Below are positions 24,791 to 32,449 of a stretch of 64,000 nt of DNA, piece by piece. Both the position numbers and the translations under genes were made by a program. The stretch's first letter is position 1; each line of letters begins with the position of its first letter. A model generated the notes under the pieces. The model did not search any database, was not told the DNA's origin, and saw only the letters and a program-made list of their open reading frames with translations. The DNA comes from Actinospineispora acaciae DSM 45401 (GTDB lineage: Bacteria; Actinomycetota; Actinomycetes; Mycobacteriales; Pseudonocardiaceae), in the NCBI RefSeq assembly GCF_000620785.1, contig NZ_JIAI01000003.1, positions 62,001 through 126,000 on the forward strand, read 5' to 3'.

Positions 24791-26259
24791 CCGTACCGCT
24801 CCCGCAGCCGGTTCTTGAGCACCTTGCCGGCGCCGCTGCGCGGCAGCTCGTCGACGAACACGACGGACTTCGGGATCTTGTACCCGGCCAGCGCGCCGCG
24901 CAGCGACCCGAGCAGGTCCGCGCCGTCCGGGGTGGCACCGGGACGGGCGACCACGACCGCCCGCCCGACCTCGCCCCACCGCTCGTCCGGAACCCCGATG
25001 ACCGCGCAGTCGGCCACATCGGGATGCTCGCGCAGCGCCGCCTCCACCTCCGCCGGATAGACGTTCTCCCCACCGGAGATGATCATGTCCTTGAGCCGGC
25101 CGGCGATGCTGACGTAGCCGCCCTCGTCGACGGTGGCGATGTCGCCGGAATGGAACACCCCGCCGGCCATGGCCGCCGCGGTGTCATCCGGACGGCCCCA
25201 GTAGCCGAGCATGACGTTCGGGCCGGAGACGACCACCTCGCCCTTCTCCCCCGGCTTCACCGCGCGCCCGTCCGGGTCCACCACCGCGACGTCGGTGAAG
25301 AAATGCGGGACGCCCGCCGTGCCCGCCTTCGCCTCGCTGGCCTCCCGGACCAGGTACAGCGCGCCCGGCGACGCCTCGGTCATGCCGTAGCCCTGGCTGA
25401 ACGACAGCCCTCGCCGCTGGTAGGCGCGGATGGTCGCCGGCGGCACCGGCGCCCCGCCGCAGGCGAGCTGGCGCAGGCTGGACAGGTCGGCGTCCGCCCA
25501 CCCCGGGCATGCCGCGATGGCGTCGTACATGGTGGGCACGCCGAACATGAACGTCACCCGGTGCCGGCCGATCAACTCCAGCACCGCCGAGGGGTCGAAC
25601 GCGCTCGCCAGCACCACGGCGCCGCCTTTGAGCAGGGTCGGCAGGCAGGTGACGTTCAGGCCGGCGGTGTGGAACAGCGGCGCCACCACCAGGGTGACCT
25701 CGTCGGCGGCCAGGTCCACGTCGACCAGGAAGTTCAGCGCGTTCCAGGTGATGTTGCCGTGGGAGAGCACCGCGCCCTTGGGCCGCCCGGTGGTCCCGGA
25801 GGTGTACATGATCATGCACGGGTCGTCCAACGTGACCGGCTCGTCGACGGGCTCGGTGGAGGCGGCCGCCAGCAGCGGCTCGTACTCCCCGTCCAGAGAA
25901 ACCCGGCGCCCGGTCAGCTCGGCGGCGTGCCCGGGCGCGGACACCAGCACGCTCGCGCCCGAGTCGGCCAGGCAGTAGGACAGCTCCGCCCCGGTCAGGC
26001 GCATGTTCAGCGGCACGAACACCATGCCGTTCATGCCGGCGGCGAACAGCGTCTCCAGGAACGACGGGTGGTTCGGGCCGAGGTAGGCCACCCGGTCGCC
26101 GCGCCGCAGGCCCAGCCCGCGAAGCCCGTGCGCCAGCCGGACCGCGCGCTCGTGCAGCTCCCGGTAGCTCAGCCGGGCCTCGCCGTGGATGACCGCCGTC
26201 TTGTCCGGGGTCTTGCGCGCCCGGCGGGCCGTCCACGAGCCGATGCCCTGGTCACGCAT
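24787..26259 (-). CDS. Acyl-CoA synthetase (FadD-like AMP ligase)
   Basis: A 490-residue adenylate-forming enzyme. Motifs: MIMYTSGTTGRPKGAVLSH (P-loop, about residue 160), GYGMTEASPG (A5), FHSGDIATVDEGGYVSIAGRLKDMIISGGENVYPAEVE (A7-A8) and the catalytic lysine in SGAGKVLKNRLRE. It activates a carboxylic acid to its CoA thioester. ATG lies inside the 3' end of the amidohydrolase gene (8-bp overlap), so the two form one operon. The pairing resembles CoA ligase plus amidohydrolase in hydroxycinnamate degradation (CouL/CouO type). Confidence 0.88.
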   Translation of the reverse strand: MRDQGIGSWTARRARKTPDKTAVIHGEARLSYRELHERAVRLAHGLRGLGLRRGDRVAYLGPNHPSFLETLFAAGMNGMVFVPLNMRLTGAELSYCLADSGASVLVSAPGHAAELTGRRVSLDGEYEPLLAAASTEPVDEPVTLDDPCMIMYTSGTTGRPKGAVLSHGNITWNALNFLVDVDLAADEVTLVVAPLFHTAGLNVTCLPTLLKGGAVVLASAFDPSAVLELIGRHRVTFMFGVPTMYDAIAACPGWADADLSSLRQLACGGAPVPPATIRAYQRRGLSFSQGYGMTEASPGALYLVREASEAKAGTAGVPHFFTDVAVVDPDGRAVKPGEKGEVVVSGPNVMLGYWGRPDDTAAAMAGGVFHSGDIATVDEGGYVSIAGRLKDMIISGGENVYPAEVEAALREHPDVADCAVIGVPDERWGEVGRAVVVARPGATPDGADLLGSLRGALAGYKIPKSVVFVDELPRSGAGKVLKNRLRERYG

Positions 26260-27124
26260 GTCCGAGCCCGAGCAGCGCGGCGGCGTTGTCCTTGAGGATC
26301 AGCGGCCGGACCTCGGGCTTGATGTCCAGCTTGTCGAAGTCGGCCAGCCACCGGTCCGGCGTGATCAGCGGGTAGTCCGAGCCGAACAGCACCTTGTGCT
26401 TGAGCAGCGAGTTGGCGTAGCGCACCAGTTGCGGTGGGAAGTACTTCGGCGCCCAGCCGGACAGGTCGATGTAGACGTACGGCTTGTGGGTGGCCACCGC
26501 CAGCGCCTCGTCCTGCCAGGGGAAGGACGGGTGCGCCAGGATGATCCGCAGCTCGGGGAAGTCCACCGCCACGTCGTCGAGGAACATCGGGTTGGCGTAC
26601 TTGAGCCTGATCCCGGCACCGCCGGGCACGCCGGCACCGATGCCGGTCTGCCCGGTGTGGAACAGCGCCGGCACGCCGAGCTCCTCGATCGCCTCGTACA
26701 GCGGGTACGCCATCCGGTCGTTCGGGTAGTAGCCCTGCAGGCACGGGTGGAACTTGAACCCGCGCACGCCGTGCTCGGCCACCAGCCGGCGGGCGGCGCC
26801 GACGGCGGCCCTGCCCCGCCACGGGTCGAGGCTGGCGAACGGGATCAGCGTGTCCGGGTACCGGGCGCAGGCCTCGGCGACCTCCTCGTTGCGGATCGGC
26901 GGATGGCCGGTGGCGTGCTCGGCGTCCACCGTGAACACCACGGCGGCCATGTTGCGCTCGCGGTAGTGGGCGGCCAGCTCGTCGATGGTTGGTTGGCGGT
27001 GGCCCTTCGACCCGAAGTGCTTCTCGGAGGCGGCCATCAGCTCGGGCGAGAGCGACGGGTGGCCGTCGGCGGACACCTCGGCGTGGGTGTGCACATCGAT
27101 CGCGACCAGCTCGTCCGTGTTCAT
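26252..27124 (-). CDS. Amidohydrolase 2-family hydrolase/decarboxylase
   Basis: A 290-residue TIM-barrel metal hydrolase. It begins VAIDVHTHAEV (metal-binding H-x-H at strand 1), then FKFHPCLQGYYPND, PALFHTGQTGIGAG (His), ILAHPSFPWQDEAL (His) and VLFGSDYPLITPDRW (the Asp). The family includes ACMSD-like decarboxylases and 4-hydroxyphenyl-beta-ketoacyl-CoA hydrolases. The latter fit the adjacent CoA ligase and the divergent PaaX regulator, but no enoyl-CoA hydratase or thiolase adjoins, so the assignment is tentative. First gene of its operon. Confidence 0.83.
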   Translation of the reverse strand: MNTDELVAIDVHTHAEVSADGHPSLSPELMAASEKHFGSKGHRQPTIDELAAHYRERNMAAVVFTVDAEHATGHPPIRNEEVAEACARYPDTLIPFASLDPWRGRAAVGAARRLVAEHGVRGFKFHPCLQGYYPNDRMAYPLYEAIEELGVPALFHTGQTGIGAGVPGGAGIRLKYANPMFLDDVAVDFPELRIILAHPSFPWQDEALAVATHKPYVYIDLSGWAPKYFPPQLVRYANSLLKHKVLFGSDYPLITPDRWLADFDKLDIKPEVRPLILKDNAAALLGLGHA

Positions 27125-27181
27125 GCCCCTACGTTAAGCATCATCGTGACCGTCAGCAATGAACTGCCGAACTTTAGACGG

Positions 27182-27187
27182 TACGCT
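27182..27187 (+). promoter_or_regulatory. -10 box of leaderless paaX-like gene
   Basis: TACGCT lies 7 nt before GTG 27195. It fixes the start over upstream in-frame codons and indicates a leaderless mRNA divergent from the amidohydrolase operon. Confidence 0.55.
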
Positions 27188-27194
27188 GGCCACC

Positions 27195-28016
27195 GTGAAC
27201 GCGAGGGAGGGCGGCGACCAGCGGCCCCAGTCGCTGCTGCTCAGCTTCCTCGGGATCTACGTGCTGGACCGGCACCTGGCGGTGTACTCGGGCAGCGTCA
27301 TCGAGGTCTTCGCCAAGGTCGGCGTGTCCGAGGAGGCGGTTCGCTCGACGCTGGCCCGGATGGTCAAGCGCGGGCTGCTGGCCCGGCACCGGCGCGGCCG
27401 CAAGATGTACTTCGGGCTCACCGCCAGGTCCGCCGCGGTGCTCACCGAGGGCGACCACCGGGTGTGGCGCACCGGCGCGGTCAACCGCGACTGGGACGGC
27501 ACCTGGACGATGGTCGGGTTCTCGCTGCCCGACTCCTGGCGCGCCCGCCGGCACACGCTGCGCGCCCGGCTGGTCTGGAACGGGTTCGGCCCGCTGCAGA
27601 ACGGCCTGTGGATAGCCCCCGGCGAGGTGGACGTCCCCGCTCTGCTCGACGACCTCGACCTCACCGACCACCTGCGAGTCCTCACCGCCCGCCCGGCCAA
27701 ACCGACCGACGACGCGAACCTGATCGCCACGGCGTTCGACGTGGACGCCATCGCCGCCGCCTACCACGCGTTCCTGGCCCGCTGGGACGTCGCCCACCCG
27801 CGCCCCGAGGCCCCCGACGACCTGGCCCGCCAACTGCTCCTGCACACCGACTGGCTCCAACTGGTCCGCTCCGACCCCCGCCTACCCGCCGCCCACCTCC
27901 CCGCCGACTGGCCCGCCATCCGCGCCGAACACGTCTTCCAAACGCTCGCCCGCGCATACCAGGCCACCGCCACCCCCCTAGCCACCACCACCCTGGACAC
28001 CCTCCCCCTGCACTAA
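27195..28016 (+). CDS. PaaX-family transcriptional regulator
   Basis: A 273-residue protein. The N-terminal winged helix (PQSLLLSFLGIYVLDRHLAVYSGSVIEVFAKVGVSEEAVRSTLARMVKRGLLARHRRGRKMYFGLT) and the following W-D-G-T-W-T-M-V-G-F segment are hallmarks of PaaX, which binds phenylacetyl-CoA or related CoA thioesters and represses aromatic-acid genes. Divergent from the amidohydrolase/CoA-ligase operon, so that operon is its likely target with an acyl-CoA as inducer. A terminator-like inverted repeat follows at 28050-28079. Confidence 0.9.
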   Translation: MNAREGGDQRPQSLLLSFLGIYVLDRHLAVYSGSVIEVFAKVGVSEEAVRSTLARMVKRGLLARHRRGRKMYFGLTARSAAVLTEGDHRVWRTGAVNRDWDGTWTMVGFSLPDSWRARRHTLRARLVWNGFGPLQNGLWIAPGEVDVPALLDDLDLTDHLRVLTARPAKPTDDANLIATAFDVDAIAAAYHAFLARWDVAHPRPEAPDDLARQLLLHTDWLQLVRSDPRLPAAHLPADWPAIRAEHVFQTLARAYQATATPLATTTLDTLPLH

Positions 28017-28049
28017 CGCGGCGGGGGCGGTCGCACACCTACTTCGTGC

Positions 28050-28079
28050 CTCGCACACCCGTTCCAGCGCGTGTGCGAG
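28050..28079 (+). terminator. Stem-loop after paaX-like gene
   Basis: CTCGCACAC and GTGTGCGAG form a perfect 9-bp stem with a 12-nt loop, 34 nt after the PaaX stop codon. The word TCGCACACC also occurs 20 bp upstream (28031), so the element is internally repeated. Confidence 0.6.
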
Positions 28080-28135
28080 TGACACAGTGGGTGTGTGAGC
28101 GCCCGGTGCGCTGGCCACGGCGGTCGGGTTGGGGC

Positions 28136-29833
28136 ATGCTCGGGGCTGTGGTGCGGATGATCACGCCGGAGGCGGTGGGGGGCGCGGTGCGGCAGGCCGC
28201 CGAGCTGACGTGGGGGCTGGGGCTGCTCGCGCAGGCGGGCGTGGTGGCGCCGATGCGGCCGGACCGGTTCCTCGGGATCGCGTCGGGCGTGCTGCGGTGG
28301 GGGCTGTCGATGGCCGCGGGGTACGCCGCGGGGGCCGCGCGCCACCCTGACCGCCCCGCTGTGGTGGATGAGCGCGGCGTGCTCACCTACGCCGAGATGC
28401 ACCGGCGCAGCGACCGGCTGGCCCGCGCCCTGGCCGATCTGGGCGTGGAGGCCGACGCCAAGATCGCCGTGCTGTGCCGCAACCACCGAGGCCCGCTGGA
28501 GCTGGCCGCCGCGGCCGCCAAGCTGGGCGCCCACGTGGTGCTGCTGAACACCTCGCTGTCGCGCACCGCCACCGAGGACGTGCTGCGCGAACAGGCGGCC
28601 ACCGTGCTCGTCGCCGACCAGGAGTTCGCGCTCGACCCGCCCGAGCTGCCCCCCGGCGGCCGGCTCATCACCGCCTGGCTGGACCCGGGCACCGCGCGCC
28701 CCGGCGAGCTGACCCTGGACCGGCTGATCGAGGCGGACGGGATCTCGCTGCTGCCGGTCCGCCCGCCGGTCGCCAAGCTGATCGTCCTCACCTCCGGCAC
28801 CACCGGAACCCCGAAGGGCGCCGCCCGCCCCACCCCGCGCAACTGGGCACCGGCCGGCGCGATCCTCTCCCGCATCCCGTTCCGCGCCGGCGAGCCGGTG
28901 TTCATCGCCCCGCCGGTGTTCCACACCTGGGGTTTCGCCGCGCTGCAGCTGGCACTGATGTGCGGCTCGCCGGTGGTGCTGCGCCGCCGGTTCGACCCGG
29001 CGGAGACGCTGCGGGCGATCGCCGAGCACCGCTGCGAGACGGTGTGCGCGGTGCCGGTGATGCTGGCGCGCATCCTGGAGCTGCCGGACGCCGAGCTGGA
29101 CCGCTACGACGTGCGGCTGCGGGTGGTGGCGACCAGCGGCTCGGCCCTGCCCGGCGAGCTGGCCACCAGGTTCATGGACCGCTTCGGCGACGTGCTGTAC
29201 AACCTCTACGGCTCCACCGAGGTCTCCTGGGTGAGCATCGCCGACCCGGCCGACCTGCGCGCCGACCCGCACACCGCCGGCCGCGCCCCCTACGGCACCC
29301 GCCTGGCCATCCTGGACGACAACGGCGACCCGGTGTCTCCCGGCGAGGTCGGCCGGGTGTTCGTCGGCAACGACATGCTGTTCCTCGGCTACACCCGCGG
29401 CGGCGCCTCGATCGATGAGGTCGACGTGCACGACGGCATGATGGCCACCGGCGACCTGGGCCGGCTCGACGACGACGGCCGCCTGCGCCTCACCGGCCGG
29501 AGCGACTCCATGATCGTCTCCGGCGGCGAGAACGTGTATCCCGGACCGGTCGAGGACGTCCTGGCCGCCCACCCCGACGTCCGCGAGGCCGCCGTGATCG
29601 GCGTGGACGACCCCGACTTCGGCCAGCGGCTCGCGGCCTACGTCGTGCTCGCCGACGGCGCCACCCTGGACGCCGACGGCGTGCGCACCCTGGTCCGGGA
29701 GCGGCTGTCCCGCTTCTCCGTACCCCGAGACGTAGTCTTCCTGGACGAGCTGCCCCGCAACCCCACCGGCAAGGTCGTCCCCCGCAACCTGCCTCGGCCG
29801 AACAACCCTCAGCCGAACAACATGGCACCGTAG
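28136..29833 (+). CDS. Acyl-CoA synthetase, FadD2/FadD12-like
   Basis: About 565 residues; ATG 28136 is the first candidate, and GTG/ATG codons up to 28157 are also possible. The N-terminal 60 residues are hydrophobic and Ala/Gly-rich, as in mycobacterial FadD2-type ligases, and may touch the membrane. Adenylation motifs are LIVLTSGTTGTPKGAARP, NLYGSTEVSW, ATGDLGRLDDDGRLRLTGRSDSMIVSGGENVYPGPVE and NPTGKVVPRNL (catalytic Lys). It is preceded by the paaX terminator, so it has its own promoter. It converges with the Nramp-like gene (25-bp overlap). Confidence 0.87.
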   Translation: MLGAVVRMITPEAVGGAVRQAAELTWGLGLLAQAGVVAPMRPDRFLGIASGVLRWGLSMAAGYAAGAARHPDRPAVVDERGVLTYAEMHRRSDRLARALADLGVEADAKIAVLCRNHRGPLELAAAAAKLGAHVVLLNTSLSRTATEDVLREQAATVLVADQEFALDPPELPPGGRLITAWLDPGTARPGELTLDRLIEADGISLLPVRPPVAKLIVLTSGTTGTPKGAARPTPRNWAPAGAILSRIPFRAGEPVFIAPPVFHTWGFAALQLALMCGSPVVLRRRFDPAETLRAIAEHRCETVCAVPVMLARILELPDAELDRYDVRLRVVATSGSALPGELATRFMDRFGDVLYNLYGSTEVSWVSIADPADLRADPHTAGRAPYGTRLAILDDNGDPVSPGEVGRVFVGNDMLFLGYTRGGASIDEVDVHDGMMATGDLGRLDDDGRLRLTGRSDSMIVSGGENVYPGPVEDVLAAHPDVREAAVIGVDDPDFGQRLAAYVVLADGATLDADGVRTLVRERLSRFSVPRDVVFLDELPRNPTGKVVPRNLPRPNNPQPNNMAP

Positions 29834-31269
29834 GAGATGGCCAACCGCACCGAGAAGTACCCGTAGAACAGCACCGCGACGATCATCAGCCCGAGCCGGA
29901 CCCCGCGCACCTTGAGCGTGGCCGGCAGCGCGCGCCGGTTGAGCTGGATCAACAGCACCGAGTACACGAACATGATCACGCCGCTGAGCGCCGAGGACAC
30001 CACCAGCAGGGCCAGCGGCTGGCTGAACCCGGCGAGCAGGATCACGATGCCGATCACCACCATGGCCCACACGAAGGCGAAGTAGAGCCGGCTCTCGGTC
30101 CACCGGGTGCTCTCGGCCAGGTGCAGCGTCTTGAGCACGTCCGCGATGACCCGGCTGACGTAGTCCACGTTCGCGAACGCGGTCAGCAGCAGCCCCAGCC
30201 CGCCGATCACCAGGAACAGCGTCCCGAACCACCCGCCGACGGTCTCGGACACCGCCGTGCTCATGCCCCGGATGAACGTCAGGTTGCCCTCGCCCGGCAG
30301 CCGCCGCTCGAACACCGTGGAGTACGCCAGCATCGAGAACACGAAGATCGACAGCGCGGTCACCAGCCAGAACGTGACGGCCTGCTCGATGTTCGCGACC
30401 CGCCACCAGCCCCAGAACCGGCGCAGGTTCTTCTCGTCCTGCCGCACCATGCTCCCGGTCGCGGCGACGGCCACGTCCTCACCGGTGACCGGCGAGACGA
30501 TGTGCGGGATGTGCGCGCCCATCCCGAAGCCCTTGTCCCGGATCCAGTTGCTCTGCGCCAGGTTGCCCACCCCGCCCGCGCCGGCGAACGCGATCGCGCC
30601 GAGCACCAGCGCCGCGTCCAGCCCGCCCGGGATCTTGCCGAGCCCGGTGCCGAACCCGGTCACCACCGTGCCCACGTCACCCCACGCCCTGGCGCTGATC
30701 CCGACCGCCAGCACGATGACGAGGAAGATCACGACCGCGACGACCTTGACCGACTCGATCTTCTCGACGGCGTTGTAGACCACCGGTGAGATGGTGAGCG
30801 TGAGCCCGATCGCGACCAGCACGCCGATCGCCACCCAGGTCGCCCCCGAGCTGCTCAGCCCGAAGATGAACCCGAGCACCGTCGCCCCGCTGGTCGCCCA
30901 GCCCGGCCAGACGATCGACACGAACGCCGACACCGCCATCACCGCGCCCCACGGCTTCCACAACCGGGCGAACCCCGCGATCGCCGTCTCGCCCGTCGCG
31001 AGCGTCCACCGCTCGATCTCCATGTTCATGAAGAACTGCAGGCTGACGCCCACCAGCGCCGCCCACAACATCACCAGCCCCACCTGCGTGGTGATGTACG
31101 GCCAGAGCAGGAACTCCCCCGAACCGATGGCCAAGGCGGCCATGATCACGCTCGGCCCGAGCACCCGCCGCAACGACTGGGGCTCCGGGATCTCCTTGTA
31201 GGGCATTGCCGGAAGGTTCTTGCTGGGGACCTCCGCGGACCACTCCGTTGGGGCCACGTTCTCCGCCAT
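29809..31269 (-). CDS. Nramp-related transporter lacking the DPGN metal motif
   Basis: A 486-residue membrane protein with 11-12 helices. ATG 31269 follows AGAAGG. It belongs to the Nramp superfamily by fold and length. However, the first helix reads LGPSVIMAALAIGSGEFLLWPYI, where metal-transporting Nramps have D-P-G-N. The helix-6 region (LVLGAIAFAGAGGVGNLAQ) lacks the M-P-H motif. It is therefore probably not a Mn/Fe importer; actinobacterial proteins of this subgroup have no established substrate. A palindrome at 31361-31374 may be its operator. Confidence 0.78.
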   Translation of the reverse strand: MAENVAPTEWSAEVPSKNLPAMPYKEIPEPQSLRRVLGPSVIMAALAIGSGEFLLWPYITTQVGLVMLWAALVGVSLQFFMNMEIERWTLATGETAIAGFARLWKPWGAVMAVSAFVSIVWPGWATSGATVLGFIFGLSSSGATWVAIGVLVAIGLTLTISPVVYNAVEKIESVKVVAVVIFLVIVLAVGISARAWGDVGTVVTGFGTGLGKIPGGLDAALVLGAIAFAGAGGVGNLAQSNWIRDKGFGMGAHIPHIVSPVTGEDVAVAATGSMVRQDEKNLRRFWGWWRVANIEQAVTFWLVTALSIFVFSMLAYSTVFERRLPGEGNLTFIRGMSTAVSETVGGWFGTLFLVIGGLGLLLTAFANVDYVSRVIADVLKTLHLAESTRWTESRLYFAFVWAMVVIGIVILLAGFSQPLALLVVSSALSGVIMFVYSVLLIQLNRRALPATLKVRGVRLGLMIVAVLFYGYFSVRLAISYGAMLFG

Positions 31270-31360
31270 CGTCCTTCTCCCGTCGATTCTGGCGACTCTT
31301 CCGCCGATCACCCGGCCGCCATGGCCGGCTCGCGCGCATTGACCTCCGATTCCGCCTTAC

Positions 31361-31374
31361 GGAAAACGATTTCC
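31361..31374. promoter_or_regulatory. Small palindrome upstream of Nramp-related gene
   Basis: GGAAA-ACGA-TTTCC lies 92 bp before the start codon, within a locally AT-richer stretch. The 168-bp gap (31270-31437) holds no other convincing signal. Confidence 0.35.
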
Positions 31375-31437
31375 AACTCGAATACGGAGACGGTAAGGCC
31401 GCGCCCGGGCCGGCACAAGACCCAACTGTGATTGGGT

Positions 31438-32199
31438 TCACACGTGGTCGGTTGTGGCCAGCCACCGCTCGAACGTCGGGCCGGCCAGGAAGGCGTCCGG
31501 GCCGGGCAGCAGCGCCCCGGACTCCTGCAGGGCGGCGTCCGGATCGTCGGGGTCGCTCACGCCCTCGACCCTCAGGTTCGAGGCCCGTTTCGCGATGAGC
31601 AACCTGGCCATGTCCACCAGGTCCTCCGCCCTCGGCCCGGCGATCTCCACCCGCGCCGGCTCCTCGCCGCCGTCGGGCGCCACGGCCTGCTCGACCAGCA
31701 CCTCGGCCACGCTCCGGGGGTCGACCAGCTGCGTCTGCATCCTCGGCACGTACACCACGTCGCCCCGCGTCCCCCATTCCACGAACTGCCCCACGAGCTC
31801 ATGGAACTGCGCCGCGCGCACAATCCGAACCGGAATCGTCCCGGCCAGCATTGCCCGCTCGTGGGCGACCTTCGCGGCGTTGTAACCGCCGGTGAACCGG
31901 TCGATCCCGATGATCGAGACCACCACGATCCGCCGCACCCCCGCCCGGGCACCCGCCGCCTGGAGGTTGCCCGCCGCCACCGTGAAGAACTCCGTCGCCG
32001 GCCCCAGCTCCGGGGACGGCCCGGTGGCGGTGTCGACGATGCACTCGACGCCGGCCAGCGCCGCATCGAGCCCTTCCCCGGTGATCACGTCCACGCCCTG
32101 CGCCCGCGACATCGGAACGACCTGGTGCCCCCCGTTCTCCAGCAACTCCACGACATGGCGCCCGACCCGACCGGTCGCGCCCGCTACCGCGATCCTCAT
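31438..32199 (-). CDS. NAD(P)-binding SDR_a5/NmrA-like protein
   Basis: A 253-residue protein with an N-terminal Rossmann motif RIAVAGATGRVGRHVVELL and no Tyr-x-x-x-Lys pair. The central VVVSIIGIDRFTGGYNAAKVAHERAMLAGTIPVRIVRAAQFHE is typical of this family (NAD(P)H-binding reductases or sensors). ATG 32199 sits 8 nt after GGAGAAGG; a GTG three codons upstream overlaps that site. It is separate from the NmrA-like gene at 13699 but of the same class. Physiological substrate unknown. Confidence 0.85.
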   Translation of the reverse strand: MRIAVAGATGRVGRHVVELLENGGHQVVPMSRAQGVDVITGEGLDAALAGVECIVDTATGPSPELGPATEFFTVAAGNLQAAGARAGVRRIVVVSIIGIDRFTGGYNAAKVAHERAMLAGTIPVRIVRAAQFHELVGQFVEWGTRGDVVYVPRMQTQLVDPRSVAEVLVEQAVAPDGGEEPARVEIAGPRAEDLVDMARLLIAKRASNLRVEGVSDPDDPDAALQESGALLPGPDAFLAGPTFERWLATTDHV

Positions 32200-32290
32200 C
32201 CCGTCCACCTTCTCCCCGCGTACGTCCGTCGGTCAGAACCCTGACGTGGCGCGCGCCGGCAATGTGACATCCCTTATCCGAACCCGCGCA

Positions 32291-32306
32291 AATCCCGTCC
32301 GGGATT
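32291..32306. promoter_or_regulatory. Palindrome between SDR and acyl-CoA synthetase genes
   Basis: AATCCCG-TC-CGGGATT is a perfect 16-bp palindrome near the middle of the 246-bp gap between divergent genes (31438-32199 and 32446 onward). It could be an operator for either; no regulator gene adjoins. Confidence 0.45.
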
Positions 32307-32416
32307 CTCGAACAAACAAACAACGGCACGCACGATCCGACCGTCACGACACCGTCACTTATCGCTCGGAACCGGCATCCTTGCCCACCACCACCGTGTT
32401 CGCGAAACTGACGCCA

Positions 32417-32449
32417 ATGACCGACATCACCGCACGGCGGGAAAAGTGA
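32417..32449 (+). CDS. Upstream ORF MTDITARREK, coupled to acyl-CoA synthetase
   Basis: A 10-codon ORF from ATG 32417 whose stop TGA overlaps the GTG start of the next gene by 4 nt (GTGA). There is no strong ribosome site. It may be a leader whose translation delivers ribosomes to the synthetase start, or chance. Reported because a second case of the same arrangement occurs at 63482. Confidence 0.35.
   Translation: MTDITARREK

Noticed and set aside
28013..30406. A 797-codon minus-strand frame opposite the FadD2-like gene
   Set aside because: Low-complexity GC-shadow of the ligase and Nramp-related genes; no motif and no ribosome site.
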